From: Berkiella_A sp964633725
GTDB lineage: Bacteria; Pseudomonadota; Gammaproteobacteria; Berkiellales; Berkiellaceae
Direction: 5' to 3'
Assembly (NCBI GenBank): GCA_964633725.1
Contig: CAZWHY010000008.1
Span: 23,370 to 87,369 of the forward strand
DNA: 64,000 nt
Shown: positions 26,577 to 35,423 of the stretch, in pieces
Numbering within the stretch: position 1 is the first letter of the stretch
How the letters are laid out: each line of letters opens with the position of its first letter
Position numbers and translations under genes: made by a program
Notes under the pieces: model-generated
What the model was told of the DNA's origin: nothing
The model's input: only the letters and a program-made list of their open reading frames with translations
Database searches by the model: none

Positions 26577-27337
26577 TGAAGTGTCGTGTCATCACTTTAT
26601 TTCCAGAAATGTTTTCTGGTTTTTTAGAATGTGGCATTGTTTCTAGAGCATACAAAAATGGATTACTAGACTGTCAGTTTTATAATCCGCGAATGTTTAG
26701 CGATAGTAAGCGTCATGATGTCGACGATCGGCCTTATGGTGGTGGTCCAGGCATGCTCATGCAGGTTGGTCCATTACGGCGTGCTATATCGGCAGCAAGA
26801 GCAAGTGTATCTGATGCTGCAAAAGTGATTTATGTTGCGCCAGAAGGCAAAAAATTAAATACCGAGAAAGCCAGGCAATTAGCGTCTGAGCCAGGTGTTA
26901 TTTTTGTGTCGGGGCGCTATGAAGGTATTGATCAAAGAGTGATTGATCAAGATATAGATGAAATAATCTCCATTGGAGACTATGTCTTAACCGGAGGGGA
27001 GCTGCCCATCATGGTTATGATTGATGCGTTAGTACGTTGGTTGCCCGGCGCATTAGGGGATGAGGCCTCAAAACTGGAAGACTCTTTTACAGTTGAAAAT
27101 AAAGGTCTACTAGATTGTCCACACTATAGTCGGCCAGCGATCATTGATGGTCAGGCTGTGCCGGATGTTTTATTGGGTGGTAATCACGCTGCGATTGAAA
27201 GATGGCGGCAAAAACAAAGATTGGGTAAGACTTGGCAATTGCGGCCCGATTTATTGAAACAATCCTCTTTATCTAAAGAGGATTTAAAATTGCTAAATGA
27301 ATTTAAATTAGAATGCGAACCAAAAGCTTGGGAGTGA
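26576..27337 (+). CDS. trmD: tRNA (guanine-N1)-methyltransferase TrmD
   Basis: SPOUT-class knotted methyltransferase that makes m1G37 in tRNAs, preventing +1 frameshifting. The ATG at 26576 (TGATG overlap with rimM) gives 253 aa. Motifs seen: MKCRVITLFPEMFSGFL at the start, RPYGGGPGMLMQ, VSGRYEGIDQR and the knot segment SIGDYVLTGGELP near residues 130-142. Confidence 0.97.
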   Translation: MKCRVITLFPEMFSGFLECGIVSRAYKNGLLDCQFYNPRMFSDSKRHDVDDRPYGGGPGMLMQVGPLRRAISAARASVSDAAKVIYVAPEGKKLNTEKARQLASEPGVIFVSGRYEGIDQRVIDQDIDEIISIGDYVLTGGELPIMVMIDALVRWLPGALGDEASKLEDSFTVENKGLLDCPHYSRPAIIDGQAVPDVLLGGNHAAIERWRQKQRLGKTWQLRPDLLKQSSLSKEDLKLLNEFKLECEPKAWE

Positions 27338-27342
27338 ATAAA

Positions 27343-27741
27343 ATGAGCGTCATCATTGAAGCTTTAGAAAAAGAACAATTACGCGAAATGCCTTCTTTTT
27401 CACAAGGCGATACAGTTGTTGTTTGGGTGAAAGTGATTGAAGGCACCCGAGAAAGATTACAGGCATTTGAAGGCGTTGTAATTGCTATCAAAAGCCGTAG
27501 TGTTAACTCTGCATTTACTGTGCGTAAAATATCTCATGGTGAAGGCGTAGAAAGAACCTTCCAAACACATAGTAAGTTGATTGACCGCGTTGAAATTAAG
27601 CGCCGTGGTAAAGTTCGTCAAGCTAAGCTTTATTATTTGCGTGACCTTAGTGGACGTGCCGCGAGAATCAAAGAGGATTTATCTCGTGCAAAATCTGACA
27701 GAGAGGCAGCTAAAGCAGCGAAAGCAGCTGAAGCCAAATAA
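27343..27741 (+). CDS. rplS: 50S ribosomal protein L19
   Basis: Large-subunit protein at the 30S-50S interface. The ATG at 27343 was chosen because MSVIIEALEKEQLRE matches the family N-terminus; an upstream start in the same frame would overlap trmD. Motifs: FSQGDTVVVWVKVIEG, RLQAFEGVVIA, and KLYYLRDLSGRAARIKED. It is 132 aa and ends in an Ala/Lys-rich tail. Confidence 0.96.
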   Translation: MSVIIEALEKEQLREMPSFSQGDTVVVWVKVIEGTRERLQAFEGVVIAIKSRSVNSAFTVRKISHGEGVERTFQTHSKLIDRVEIKRRGKVRQAKLYYLRDLSGRAARIKEDLSRAKSDREAAKAAKAAEAK

Positions 27742-27757
27742 AGTAACAGCACCATAT

Positions 27758-28234
27758 ATGATATCAACGCCAATAGGTTTATTGGCGTTGGTTACGCAAG
27801 ATCAGAAGTTGCATAGCTTGCAGTTTTGTAAAAATACTGCTTGTGTACCCACGCAAGAATATGTTAATTCTGAAAATCATCTCGAAAAAGAAATGAACCA
27901 TAAGGTAGAAAGTGCTTTAAATAAGTATTTTCTCCAACAAATACCCATCCCTAAATTTCCCTTTGAGCTTCATGGCACACCTTTTCAGAAGAAAGTCTGG
28001 CAGGCTTTGTGTAGAATACCCATTGGGGAGATGCGAACGTATGGTGAGCTTGCCAAATTACTAAATACCTCAGCACAAGCGGTTGGCAATGCTTGTCGGG
28101 AAAATCCTATTCCTATTATTATCCCCTGTCACCGGGTCGTGAGTCGAACTGGCTTGGGCGGTTATTGTGGGAAAATTGCAGGATCTAAAATAAGAATAAA
28201 AACATGGCTTCTTCAGAATGAAGGTGCGATTTAA
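27758..28234 (+). CDS. ogt: Methylated-DNA--protein-cysteine methyltransferase
   Basis: Suicide repair enzyme that moves the methyl group from O6-methylguanine to its own cysteine. The active site is IIIPCHRVV with the cysteine near residue 123. TPFQKKVWQALCRIPIGEMR and the helix-turn-helix ALxxLxNTSAQAVGNACREN-like stretch are present. I chose the ATG at 27758 (158 aa); the frame is open far upstream but that part lies inside rplS and is not family-like. No clear ribosome site is seen, so translation may be coupled to rplS, 16 bp before. Confidence 0.92.
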   Translation: MISTPIGLLALVTQDQKLHSLQFCKNTACVPTQEYVNSENHLEKEMNHKVESALNKYFLQQIPIPKFPFELHGTPFQKKVWQALCRIPIGEMRTYGELAKLLNTSAQAVGNACRENPIPIIIPCHRVVSRTGLGGYCGKIAGSKIRIKTWLLQNEGAI

Positions 28235-28267
28235 AGTTTAGCGACAACCTTAGAGTAAGGACACTTT

Positions 28268-29032
28268 ATGAAAATATTGAAGCTTCAGGAATGGTTTGGA
28301 ATCTCAGGGATAATATTAATGTGCTGTTTACTTATGCCGGTTACGGGGTATTCAGAAACCAATGAGAAAATTCAACAAATTGCGACCCAATTAAAACAAC
28401 ATTTTCCGGAAGTGCGTGCCCAAGATATTCAGCCCTCAAAAATCAAAGGTATTTTTCAAGTCACCCGTGGTCCATCTGTTGTATATGTGACAGAAGATGC
28501 GCGTTATATTTTTTCAGGCGATATTATTGATGTAAAGAATAAATTTGAAAATATCACTGAGCGATCTCGCCGGCAAGCACGTGTGAGTGCTATTAAAGAT
28601 ATTGCAGCACAAAATGCTATTATATTTGCACCTAAAAAAATTAAAAGCACGATTACTGTTTTCACGGATGTGGATTGTGGATATTGTCGTAAACTGCATG
28701 GCCAAGTTAAAGAGCTTAATGACAAAGGTATTGCCGTACAATATTTAGCGTTTCCACGCTCTGGCCCAGATACAGACAGTTATAAAAAAGCCATTAATAT
28801 TTGGTGCTCAGACAATAAAAATCAAGCGCTGACAACTGCTAAAAATGGCAAATCTATTAAAACCCAAATCTGTGATACCCATCATGTCAATGAGCAATTC
28901 CAATTAGGGATTTTGATGGGGGTTAATGGTACCCCAACGATTATTTTAGAAAATGGCACGGTGATACCAGGTTATTTAACACCTAATAAACTAGAGAAAG
29001 CCATTTTGCAAGAGATGACGCAATCACGATAA
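28268..29032 (+). CDS. dsbC: Thiol:disulfide interchange protein DsbC
   Basis: Periplasmic disulfide isomerase and chaperone. It has an N-terminal signal peptide (residues 1-28), a small dimerisation domain (about 30-85, with GIFQVTRGPSVVYVTEDARY), then a thioredoxin domain with CGYC at cysteines 137 and 140 and the cis-proline loop GVNGTPTIIL. A second cysteine pair (WCSD and QICDTHH) fits the structural disulfide of DsbC. The ribosome site AAGGA precedes the ATG. A Rho-independent terminator follows. Confidence 0.94.
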   Translation: MKILKLQEWFGISGIILMCCLLMPVTGYSETNEKIQQIATQLKQHFPEVRAQDIQPSKIKGIFQVTRGPSVVYVTEDARYIFSGDIIDVKNKFENITERSRRQARVSAIKDIAAQNAIIFAPKKIKSTITVFTDVDCGYCRKLHGQVKELNDKGIAVQYLAFPRSGPDTDSYKKAINIWCSDNKNQALTTAKNGKSIKTQICDTHHVNEQFQLGILMGVNGTPTIILENGTVIPGYLTPNKLEKAILQEMTQSR

Positions 29033-29061
29033 ATCACCAATACTTTATGTAAACCCATATC

Positions 29062-29089
29062 AAAAAGGCCACACTATGTGGCTTTTTTT
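29062..29089 (+). terminator. Rho-independent terminator after dsbC
   Basis: AAAAAG, then GCCACA paired with TGTGGC over a 3-base loop, then seven T. The A-run on the left makes it possibly bidirectional. It closes the rpsP-to-dsbC block. Confidence 0.85.
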
Positions 29090-29235
29090 GTTTCATAAGG
29101 TGCATAGCTAATTCGTAGAATTTGTTAAAAAGCATAATAATTGGTAGTGTATTTTTGTAAACATTGAAAATGTGAAAATTAGTATTACGATAAAGGATGT
29201 TAGGGTTCATTCCTAAATATATATGGAGTTTTATT

Positions 29236-29499
29236 ATGAAAATACTACATGCAAATGAAATATCACAAATATCTGCTGCTAGCTCAGGCTTTTTCACAGA
29301 TAGTGATGGATTAACCTATTTTTTAACTTTTCCAAATCAGTCGCAAGCCTGTGTGAATGCATATTTAGCAGATTCACAATTTAGGGTAGATAATAATGGG
29401 GTTACAGATTTAGGACTGAATTCTAATGCTGTAGAAATATGTGGTAGCTTTACGGTTGTATCAGAAATGCTGTTTTTAGAGATCATTCAAATTAAATAA
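29236..29499 (+). CDS. Small protein with a bacteriocin-leader-like N-terminus
   Basis: An 87-aa protein of unknown family. The ATG at 29236 has GGAG seven bases upstream, so translation is likely. The first 17 residues, MKILHANEISQISAASS, resemble the leader of double-glycine peptides (M-K-x-L-x-x-N-E-I-x-x-I-S-G-G), but the GG pair is AA. The remainder has two cysteines and no strong hydrophobic segment. No ABC peptidase exporter or modification enzyme is nearby. It could equally be a small cytosolic protein unrelated to peptides. Confidence 0.5.
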   Translation: MKILHANEISQISAASSGFFTDSDGLTYFLTFPNQSQACVNAYLADSQFRVDNNGVTDLGLNSNAVEICGSFTVVSEMLFLEIIQIK

Positions 29500-29573
29500 T
29501 GATGAGCTTAGGATCGAGCACAAAGAGAATATGCCAGCATATTTTTATTTTGTTCGATCCTGATTTGTAGAAT

Positions 29574-31223
29574 TTACATATTTGAATAGTTGGGGCCACC
29601 CGTTCCTTCTGGGACTGCCCAGGTAATGTTTTGTTTGGGATCTTTTATATCACAGGTTTTACAATGTATGCAGTTTTGAGCATTGATTTGTAATTTTATT
29701 TCTTTGTTATCTCCCTCAATGTATTCATAAACGCCAGCCGGGCAATAACGATTTTCTAATTGTGCATATATTTTATAATTTACTTGAATTGGGATTTTAG
29801 GATCTTGTATTTTTAGATGACAAGGCTGATCTTCTTCATGGAAAACATTGCTCTTAGAGACCGATGTGAGTCGATCAAAACTGATCTTACCGTCGGGCTT
29901 AGGGTAAAAGATAGGCTTATGTTGGATAGCCGCTTGGGTGCTTTCATGGTCTAAATGATTAGGCAATGTCCAAGGCGCTTTACCCCTAAGGATATAATGA
30001 TCTAATGCGCTATAAGCTAGCCCTAGCCATAATCCCCATTTAAAACTGGGTCTAATATTTCGGACTTGATGCAGCTCAGGTTTAATCCAGCTTTGGTTAA
30101 TTTTAGTCGTATAGTTTTTTAGTGTATCTGGTAGTTGAATATCTTGACTGAGTACTTCAAATACACTCTCCGCGGCCAACATACCTGATTTCATCGCAGT
30201 ATGTGTACCTTTTATTTTGGCCACATTTAGAAATCCCGCAGCACAGCCTAATAATAGCCCACCCGGAAAATGTAATTGTGGTAAAGATTGCCAGCCACCT
30301 TCATTCAAAGCTCTTGCGCCATAACGAATAACACGACCGCCTTCTAGCATTTTAGAAATTTTAGGGTGATGTTTGAAACGTTGAAATTCTTCATAAGGGC
30401 TTAAGTAAGGATTTTTGTAATCTAATCCTACCACCAAACCAATGCTAATAAAGTTATTATCTAAGTGATAAATAAAACTACCGCCATAGGTTTTATTGTC
30501 TAAAGGCCAACCGACTGTGTGTACCACTTTGCCTTGTTGGTGATGCTTCGGGTCAATTTCCCATAGTTCCTTAATACCCAAACCGTAAGTTTGTGGTTGT
30601 GAGGATTCATTTAAATTAAATTTCTTGATAACTTGCTGGCTCAATTGGCCTCTGCATCCTTCGGCAAATAAAGTGTACTTTGCATAGATGTTTACACCTG
30701 GCTGGAATGATGGTTTGGGTTGGTTGTTCTTGTCTAAGCCCATATCACCTGTTTGTACGCCAATAACCCGCTGCTGTTTGTCATATAAAAGATGGCTGGC
30801 AGAAAAGCCTGGAAATATTTCAACGCCCATCTCTTCGGCTTGTGTGGCTAGCCAAGCACAAAATTGACCAAGGCTAATAATGTAATTCCCTGCGTTATTC
30901 ATTGTGGGAGGCATTGGTAATTTGATTGTGTTTTTTTCTGTTAGAAAATAAAATTCATCTTTTGTGACGGCCGTTTGTATAGGGGATTTTTTATCTTGCC
31001 AATCTGGAATAAGCTCATTTAAAGCTCTAGGTTCTAATACGGCTCCCGATAGAATGTGGGCTCCCACTTCAGAGCCTTTTTCTAAAATACAAACGCTAGG
31101 TTCTTGGTTATTTTTCCTACATAATTTTGCATACTGTATTGCTGCGGATAGTCCTGCAGGGCCAGCACCGACGATCACAAGATCATAATTCATTGATTCT
31201 CGGTCTACAGTATCTTGGTTCAT
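29574..31223 (-). CDS. Electron transfer flavoprotein-ubiquinone oxidoreductase
   Basis: Inner-membrane flavo-iron-sulfur enzyme that passes electrons from reduced ETF to ubiquinone. The FAD-binding DLVIVGAGPAGLSAAIQYA motif is near residues 14-32 and GFLNVAKIKGTHTAM is typical of the family. At the C-terminus, CIHCKTCDIKDPKQNI holds the 4Fe-4S cluster cysteines. It is 549 aa, as expected. Divergent from etfBA, which encode its electron donor, so the whole ETF branch is in one locus. Confidence 0.95.
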   Translation of the reverse strand: MNQDTVDRESMNYDLVIVGAGPAGLSAAIQYAKLCRKNNQEPSVCILEKGSEVGAHILSGAVLEPRALNELIPDWQDKKSPIQTAVTKDEFYFLTEKNTIKLPMPPTMNNAGNYIISLGQFCAWLATQAEEMGVEIFPGFSASHLLYDKQQRVIGVQTGDMGLDKNNQPKPSFQPGVNIYAKYTLFAEGCRGQLSQQVIKKFNLNESSQPQTYGLGIKELWEIDPKHHQQGKVVHTVGWPLDNKTYGGSFIYHLDNNFISIGLVVGLDYKNPYLSPYEEFQRFKHHPKISKMLEGGRVIRYGARALNEGGWQSLPQLHFPGGLLLGCAAGFLNVAKIKGTHTAMKSGMLAAESVFEVLSQDIQLPDTLKNYTTKINQSWIKPELHQVRNIRPSFKWGLWLGLAYSALDHYILRGKAPWTLPNHLDHESTQAAIQHKPIFYPKPDGKISFDRLTSVSKSNVFHEEDQPCHLKIQDPKIPIQVNYKIYAQLENRYCPAGVYEYIEGDNKEIKLQINAQNCIHCKTCDIKDPKQNITWAVPEGTGGPNYSNM

Positions 31224-31380
31224 GTTGCATTCCTATGTTTATTTTGCATTCTGACTCTATTAGGAACGAGCATGATAAAATTGAAAATCATTTCATGTCC
31301 GTTTCTTAAGCGCGTCCATATTCTGGATAAAGCGTAGTCATGGTATCATGTTGTGTTGTTCGATTTCTAACGAGGGAAAT

Positions 31381-32142
31381 ATGAAAGTATTAGTGCCAGT
31401 TAAGCGTGTTGTTGACCCATATGCCACGATACATGTTAAAAAAGATAGAAGTGGTGTGGAGACACAAAATGTCAAAATGACGATGAATCCATTTGATGAG
31501 ATTGCTGTGGAAGAAGCGATTCGTTGGAAAGAAAAACAAAAAGCCTCTGAAATCATAGTCGTCTCGATTGGGGATATGAGTGTGCAAGAGACATTGCGTC
31601 ATGCTTTAGCTTTGGGCGCAGATCAAGCAATACACATTAATACAAATAATAGTCTTGAGGCAGCCGAACCATTAAATATTGCAAAACTATTAAAATGGGT
31701 TGTAGAACAAGAGCATCCAGATATTGTTATTATGGGCAAGCAAGCGATTGATAACGACTGCAATCAAGTAGGACAAATGTTGTCGGCTTTATTAAATTGG
31801 CCTCAAGCTACTTTTGCTTCTGACATTACATTTCAAGATGACAACATAATTCATGTAACGCGTGAGGTCGATGGCGGTTTAGAAACTTTGGCAGTGACAA
31901 TGCCAGCGGTGTTAACGACGGATTTAAGATTAAACGAACCGAGATATCCTGCCTTGCCTAATATCATGAAGGCAAAACGTAAGCCCTTAAAATCTATTGG
32001 CATAGAAGAAACTGGATTAGAGCTAAAGTCACATCAAATTGTGTTAAAAGTAGATCCACCCAAAGCGCGTGCTGCCGGTATACTCGTAAAAAATGTATCA
32101 GAGCTGATAGATTGTCTACATAATAAAGAGAAGGTGATTTAG
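31381..32142 (+). CDS. etfB: Electron transfer flavoprotein beta subunit
   Basis: The AMP-binding subunit of ETF. The ATG at 31381 (253 aa) has GAGG upstream and gives the family N-terminus MKVLVPVKRVVDP. The signature region VEEAIRWKEK and the recognition loop LNEPRYPALPNIMKAKRKPL are present. Next to etfA with a 2-bp gap, so translational coupling is likely. It serves isovaleryl-CoA dehydrogenase among others. Confidence 0.96.
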   Translation: MKVLVPVKRVVDPYATIHVKKDRSGVETQNVKMTMNPFDEIAVEEAIRWKEKQKASEIIVVSIGDMSVQETLRHALALGADQAIHINTNNSLEAAEPLNIAKLLKWVVEQEHPDIVIMGKQAIDNDCNQVGQMLSALLNWPQATFASDITFQDDNIIHVTREVDGGLETLAVTMPAVLTTDLRLNEPRYPALPNIMKAKRKPLKSIGIEETGLELKSHQIVLKVDPPKARAAGILVKNVSELIDCLHNKEKVI

Positions 32143-32144
32143 TC

Positions 32145-33095
32145 ATGGATAAAGTATTAGTAATTGCTGAACACCATCGGGGAAAATTAGCGTCTGAATT
32201 TCTGTCAACCGTAGGGGCTGCACAAAAAATAAGCGACCATATTGACGTTATTTTACTTTCTGAGAATTCGGAAAGATTAGCACAATCTTGCGCATCCGTT
32301 TTAGGGGTCTGTAAAGTTTGGACTGCGTCACATGATTGTTTGGCACATAAAATTGCAGAAAACATGCAACCTTTTGTTTTAGCTCTGGCCAAAGATTATA
32401 CACATGTATTGGCGTCTAACTCGACATTCGGTAAAAATTTAATGCCCCGTATTGCGGCTTGTTTAGATGTTGGGCAAATTTCAGATGTGACTGGGGTTGT
32501 AAGCTCTGACACATTTATTCATCCTATTTATGCGAGTAATGCGTTTGAGACTGTACAATCAAAAGATGAATGTAAAGTTATGACTATTAGATCCACAGCA
32601 TTTGATGCGGTAGGTACCCAATCTAATATGGCGGCAATAGAGGCATTGAGTCTCAACATGGCGCCTAGTACTGTGGTTCAGTTTGTATCAGAAGATACGC
32701 CTGAATTGACGCGTCCAGAATTACCCTCTGCCAAAATTGTGATATCGGGTGGTAGAGGCTTAGGCAGTGAAGAAAATTTTAAATTAATAGAAGATATTGC
32801 AGATAAGTTGAATGCGGCCATTGGTGCTTCTCGTGCAGCGGTGGATGCTGGGTTTGTACCGAATGATTATCAAGTGGGGCAAACGGGAAAAGTTGTTGCG
32901 CCTGACTTATATATCGCTGTAGGGATATCAGGGGCGATTCAGCATTTGGCTGGCATGAAAGATAGCAAAGTGATTGTGGCGATTAATAAGGATCCAGAAG
33001 CCCCTATTTTCCAAATTGCGGATTATGGATTGGTTGGGGATTTGTTTGAGATTTTGCCTGAGATATCAAAGGCTTTAGAGTGTCTATCCAGATAG
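32145..33095 (+). CDS. etfA: Electron transfer flavoprotein alpha subunit
   Basis: FAD-carrying subunit of ETF, 316 aa. The C-terminal FAD domain has SGGRGLGSEENF, VGASRAAVDAG-type (IGASRAAVDAGFVP), QVGQTGKVVAPDLYIAVGISG and NKDPEAPIFQIADYG, all characteristic. An AAGGTGA ribosome site lies inside the end of etfB. Confidence 0.96.
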   Translation: MDKVLVIAEHHRGKLASEFLSTVGAAQKISDHIDVILLSENSERLAQSCASVLGVCKVWTASHDCLAHKIAENMQPFVLALAKDYTHVLASNSTFGKNLMPRIAACLDVGQISDVTGVVSSDTFIHPIYASNAFETVQSKDECKVMTIRSTAFDAVGTQSNMAAIEALSLNMAPSTVVQFVSEDTPELTRPELPSAKIVISGGRGLGSEENFKLIEDIADKLNAAIGASRAAVDAGFVPNDYQVGQTGKVVAPDLYIAVGISGAIQHLAGMKDSKVIVAINKDPEAPIFQIADYGLVGDLFEILPEISKALECLSR

Positions 33096-33171
33096 GTTAG
33101 AAAGTGTTGACATTTTTGTTATAAAGGTTGAGGATGTCAAACTTCTTTAAAAGTTTTTCGAAGGGATAAAT

Positions 33172-33912
33172 ATGAAGGTACGATTGTTATCAGTTATTGC
33201 TCTTAGTTCAGTCATTATGCTTGGAGGTTGCGCATCCACTAAAACCATGTTGGAGCATAGAAATCTTGCGGTTGAATCGAAAATGTCATCAACTGTTTTT
33301 TTGGATCCTGTTCCAGTAGAGAAGAAGGTAATATTGGTTCAGGTTCGTAATACATCAGATCAAAGTGAATTTAATCCAACGGATATGATAAAGGCAAAGC
33401 TTATCCAAGCGGGTTACACTATTACTGATAACCCTGATGATGCGTATTATATGTTGCAGGCGAATATTTTAAAAGTGGGTAAGGTTGATAAGCTAGAGAT
33501 TGATAATCTTCTTGGCGCTGGGTATGGTGGATCCGTTGATGGGGTATTATTAGGGGCGGCTCTAGGTGCATACAGTGGCTCTGGCCGTTCGATTCTTTCA
33601 GGTGGTCTAGTGGGGGCTGCATTAGGTACTGTTGCGGATGCATTGGTAAAAGATGTGACTTATAGTGTTGTTACGGATATTCAGCTAAGTGAAAGAGCAA
33701 AATCTGGTGTTATTTTAACTGAGCATAATAGCGCAACACTTGCCCAAGGCTTAAATAGCCAACGGGAAATTAGCTCAAATGAAACAACCGACTGGAGAAG
33801 GCACCAGACTCGGATTATTAGTAGTGCTAATAAAGTAAACTTGAAACTTGATGATGCAAAGCCAGAACTGTTAGCTGGAATATCAAGATCAATCACAGGT
33901 ATTTTTGGTTAA
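33172..33912 (+). CDS. TraT-like outer-membrane lipoprotein
   Basis: A 246-aa lipoprotein with a lipobox LGGC (Cys 20) and the TraT family opening CASTKTMLEHRNLAVESKMS. A glycine-rich central segment (residues about 117-155) follows, as in TraT. On F plasmids TraT gives surface exclusion and complement resistance; chromosomal copies in host-associated bacteria are common and may serve serum resistance. A strong terminator follows, so it is probably the last gene of its unit. Confidence 0.9.
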   Translation: MKVRLLSVIALSSVIMLGGCASTKTMLEHRNLAVESKMSSTVFLDPVPVEKKVILVQVRNTSDQSEFNPTDMIKAKLIQAGYTITDNPDDAYYMLQANILKVGKVDKLEIDNLLGAGYGGSVDGVLLGAALGAYSGSGRSILSGGLVGAALGTVADALVKDVTYSVVTDIQLSERAKSGVILTEHNSATLAQGLNSQREISSNETTDWRRHQTRIISSANKVNLKLDDAKPELLAGISRSITGIFG

Positions 33913-33958
33913 TTTCATTATCATTAATATTACCCATTTTATGTGAAACGGCGTGTTA

Positions 33959-33996
33959 AAAAAAGTTGGCAAGATAAAACTCGCCAACTTTTTTTA
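33959..33996 (+). terminator. Rho-independent terminator after the TraT-like gene
   Basis: An A-run, AAGTTGGC paired with GCCAACTT over a 12-base loop, then a T-run. It is symmetrical enough to work in both directions. Confidence 0.88.
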
Positions 33997-34003
33997 ACTC
34001 TTA

Positions 34004-34051
34004 TTAATAAGACACCCATGTTAAGTTTTAATAAGACACCCATGTTAAGTT
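34004..34051. repeat. Tandem 24-bp repeat at the left of the transposase
   Basis: Two perfect head-to-tail copies (34004-34027 and 34028-34051) of a unit that begins TTAATAAGACACCCATG and ends TTAAGTT. The core AATAAGACACCCAT returns inverted at 35270-35283, on the other side of the transposase gene. Confidence 0.92.
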
Positions 34052-34109
34052 GACCAGCAAATATTTATAGGCGTATCTTTATTTAAATTTAAAAAATAAG
34101 AATTTAGTT

Positions 34110-35081
34110 ATGCCGTCAGCTCGTTCATTACAAATAGATCTTGAAGCAACGCCTTATTATCACGTTATGGCGCGGTGTGTACGCCGTAGCTACTTATGTG
34201 GTGTGGATGAGTTAACTAATCGAGATTTTTCACATAGAAAAGAATGGATAATATCTAGACTTAAATTTTTAGCTCAAATATTTTCTATTAAAATATGTGC
34301 GTACGCGATCATGGATAATCATTATCATGTGGTTTTATTTGTGGATGATGATGCGACTGAAAAATTTTCTGATAGCGACATAATTGCTCGATGGGCATCT
34401 TTATTTCCTAATGATGCAAAAAAATGTTCCCATATCCCTGCAAAAATTCCACTTTGGCGCGAACGACTTTCCAGTATTAGCTGGTTTATGCGCTGTTTAA
34501 ATGAGCCTATTGCACGAGCATCTAACGATGAAGATGATTGCACTGGGCGATTTTGGGAGGGACGCTTCAAATCTCAAGCTTTGTTAGATGATGGCGCTTT
34601 ATTAAGTGCTATGGCCTATGTTGACTTAAATCCCATTCGGGCTGGGATTACACAAACACCTGAACAGTCAGATCACACCTCTATTTTTGAGCGAATTCAG
34701 ATGATGGGTAAAAATTTAAAAAGCAAGAAAAAAGCAGGTGACATAAAACAACCTAAAGATCTACTGCCATTTTTAAGTTCTTGTCTGGATGGGGAAAATA
34801 GAGAGCCTGCAATTGATTTCAGTTTGTTTGATTATCTAGAGCTTGTAGATTATACAGGACGAGTTATTCGTGATGATAAAATTGGTGCTATCCCTGAATA
34901 CCTGCCTTCTATTCTAGAGCGGTTAAATTTTGATGAAAAAGGTTGGATTAATATTATAAAAAACTTTCAAAGCAAGTTTTATTCAGCTGTTGGTTGTGAT
35001 GTTCATTTAATCAATTTTAGCAAAAATAGAAAACGTACTATGCAAGGGTTGAGTGCTGCCAGAACCGTATATTTAACTTAA
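34110..35081 (+). CDS. REP-associated tyrosine transposase (Y1/IS200-like, RAYT)
   Basis: Single-strand DNA transposase. The family opening YYHVMARCVRRSYLCG is at residues 15-30, the HUH metal motif NHYHVV near 70-75, and the catalytic tyrosine lies in AYVDLNPIRAG near 170. At 323 aa it is longer than most RAYTs because of a C-terminal region of about 130 residues. The gene looks intact. Confidence 0.9.
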   Translation: MPSARSLQIDLEATPYYHVMARCVRRSYLCGVDELTNRDFSHRKEWIISRLKFLAQIFSIKICAYAIMDNHYHVVLFVDDDATEKFSDSDIIARWASLFPNDAKKCSHIPAKIPLWRERLSSISWFMRCLNEPIARASNDEDDCTGRFWEGRFKSQALLDDGALLSAMAYVDLNPIRAGITQTPEQSDHTSIFERIQMMGKNLKSKKKAGDIKQPKDLLPFLSSCLDGENREPAIDFSLFDYLELVDYTGRVIRDDKIGAIPEYLPSILERLNFDEKGWINIIKNFQSKFYSAVGCDVHLINFSKNRKRTMQGLSAARTVYLT

Positions 35082-35423
35082 ATTTTTCTCCCGTTACTTT
35101 TCATGTCTCATGCTTATTACTTTCCAAGGGGTAGTAGGTATCTTTTTGTTTGAAAACCGGATTTTTTATCAATTCCTACAGAATATAATATTTTGATTAA
35201 ATACTCATAAAATAAAAATTCATTTTTTATAAAAAATGGATTTTACGCCTTGAAAAATGGGAAATTGATATGGGTGTCTTATTTGTTTTTCTTATTTGTT
35301 TTGCGGAGGGACGCATGTGAAATCAACAAGGGAAGTTGGTAATATAAAGCTAAAAAGAAAGAATATAGGCGCAGGGAAGGAGCGAATTGAGATAAGGTTT
35401 CTGTCTTGAAGGTTTAATCTAAA
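35082..35423. other. 342-bp gap with transposase right end and an AT-rich hairpin
   Basis: Just 3' of the transposase. It contains an imperfect palindrome (AAATTCATTTTTTA with TAAAAAATGGATTTT, about 35214-35243) that may end transcription, and the inverted core repeat at 35270-35283. No coding sequence is supported in the rest. Confidence 0.55.

Larger units (their letters stand above)
34004..35283. mobile_element. REP-associated transposase element with inverted ends
   Basis: A unit of about 1.28 kb made of the two 24-bp repeats on the left, the Y1 transposase gene, and on the right an inverted copy of the 14-bp core (35270-35283). The bounds are inferred from the repeats. RAYT elements classically lie between inverted REP-type palindromes that the enzyme recognises. 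Confidence 0.65.

Noticed and set aside
27581..27757. Longer start for the ogt gene
   Set aside because: The extension overlaps rplS in another frame and its residues have no family similarity; the ATG at 27758 gives a normal-length protein.
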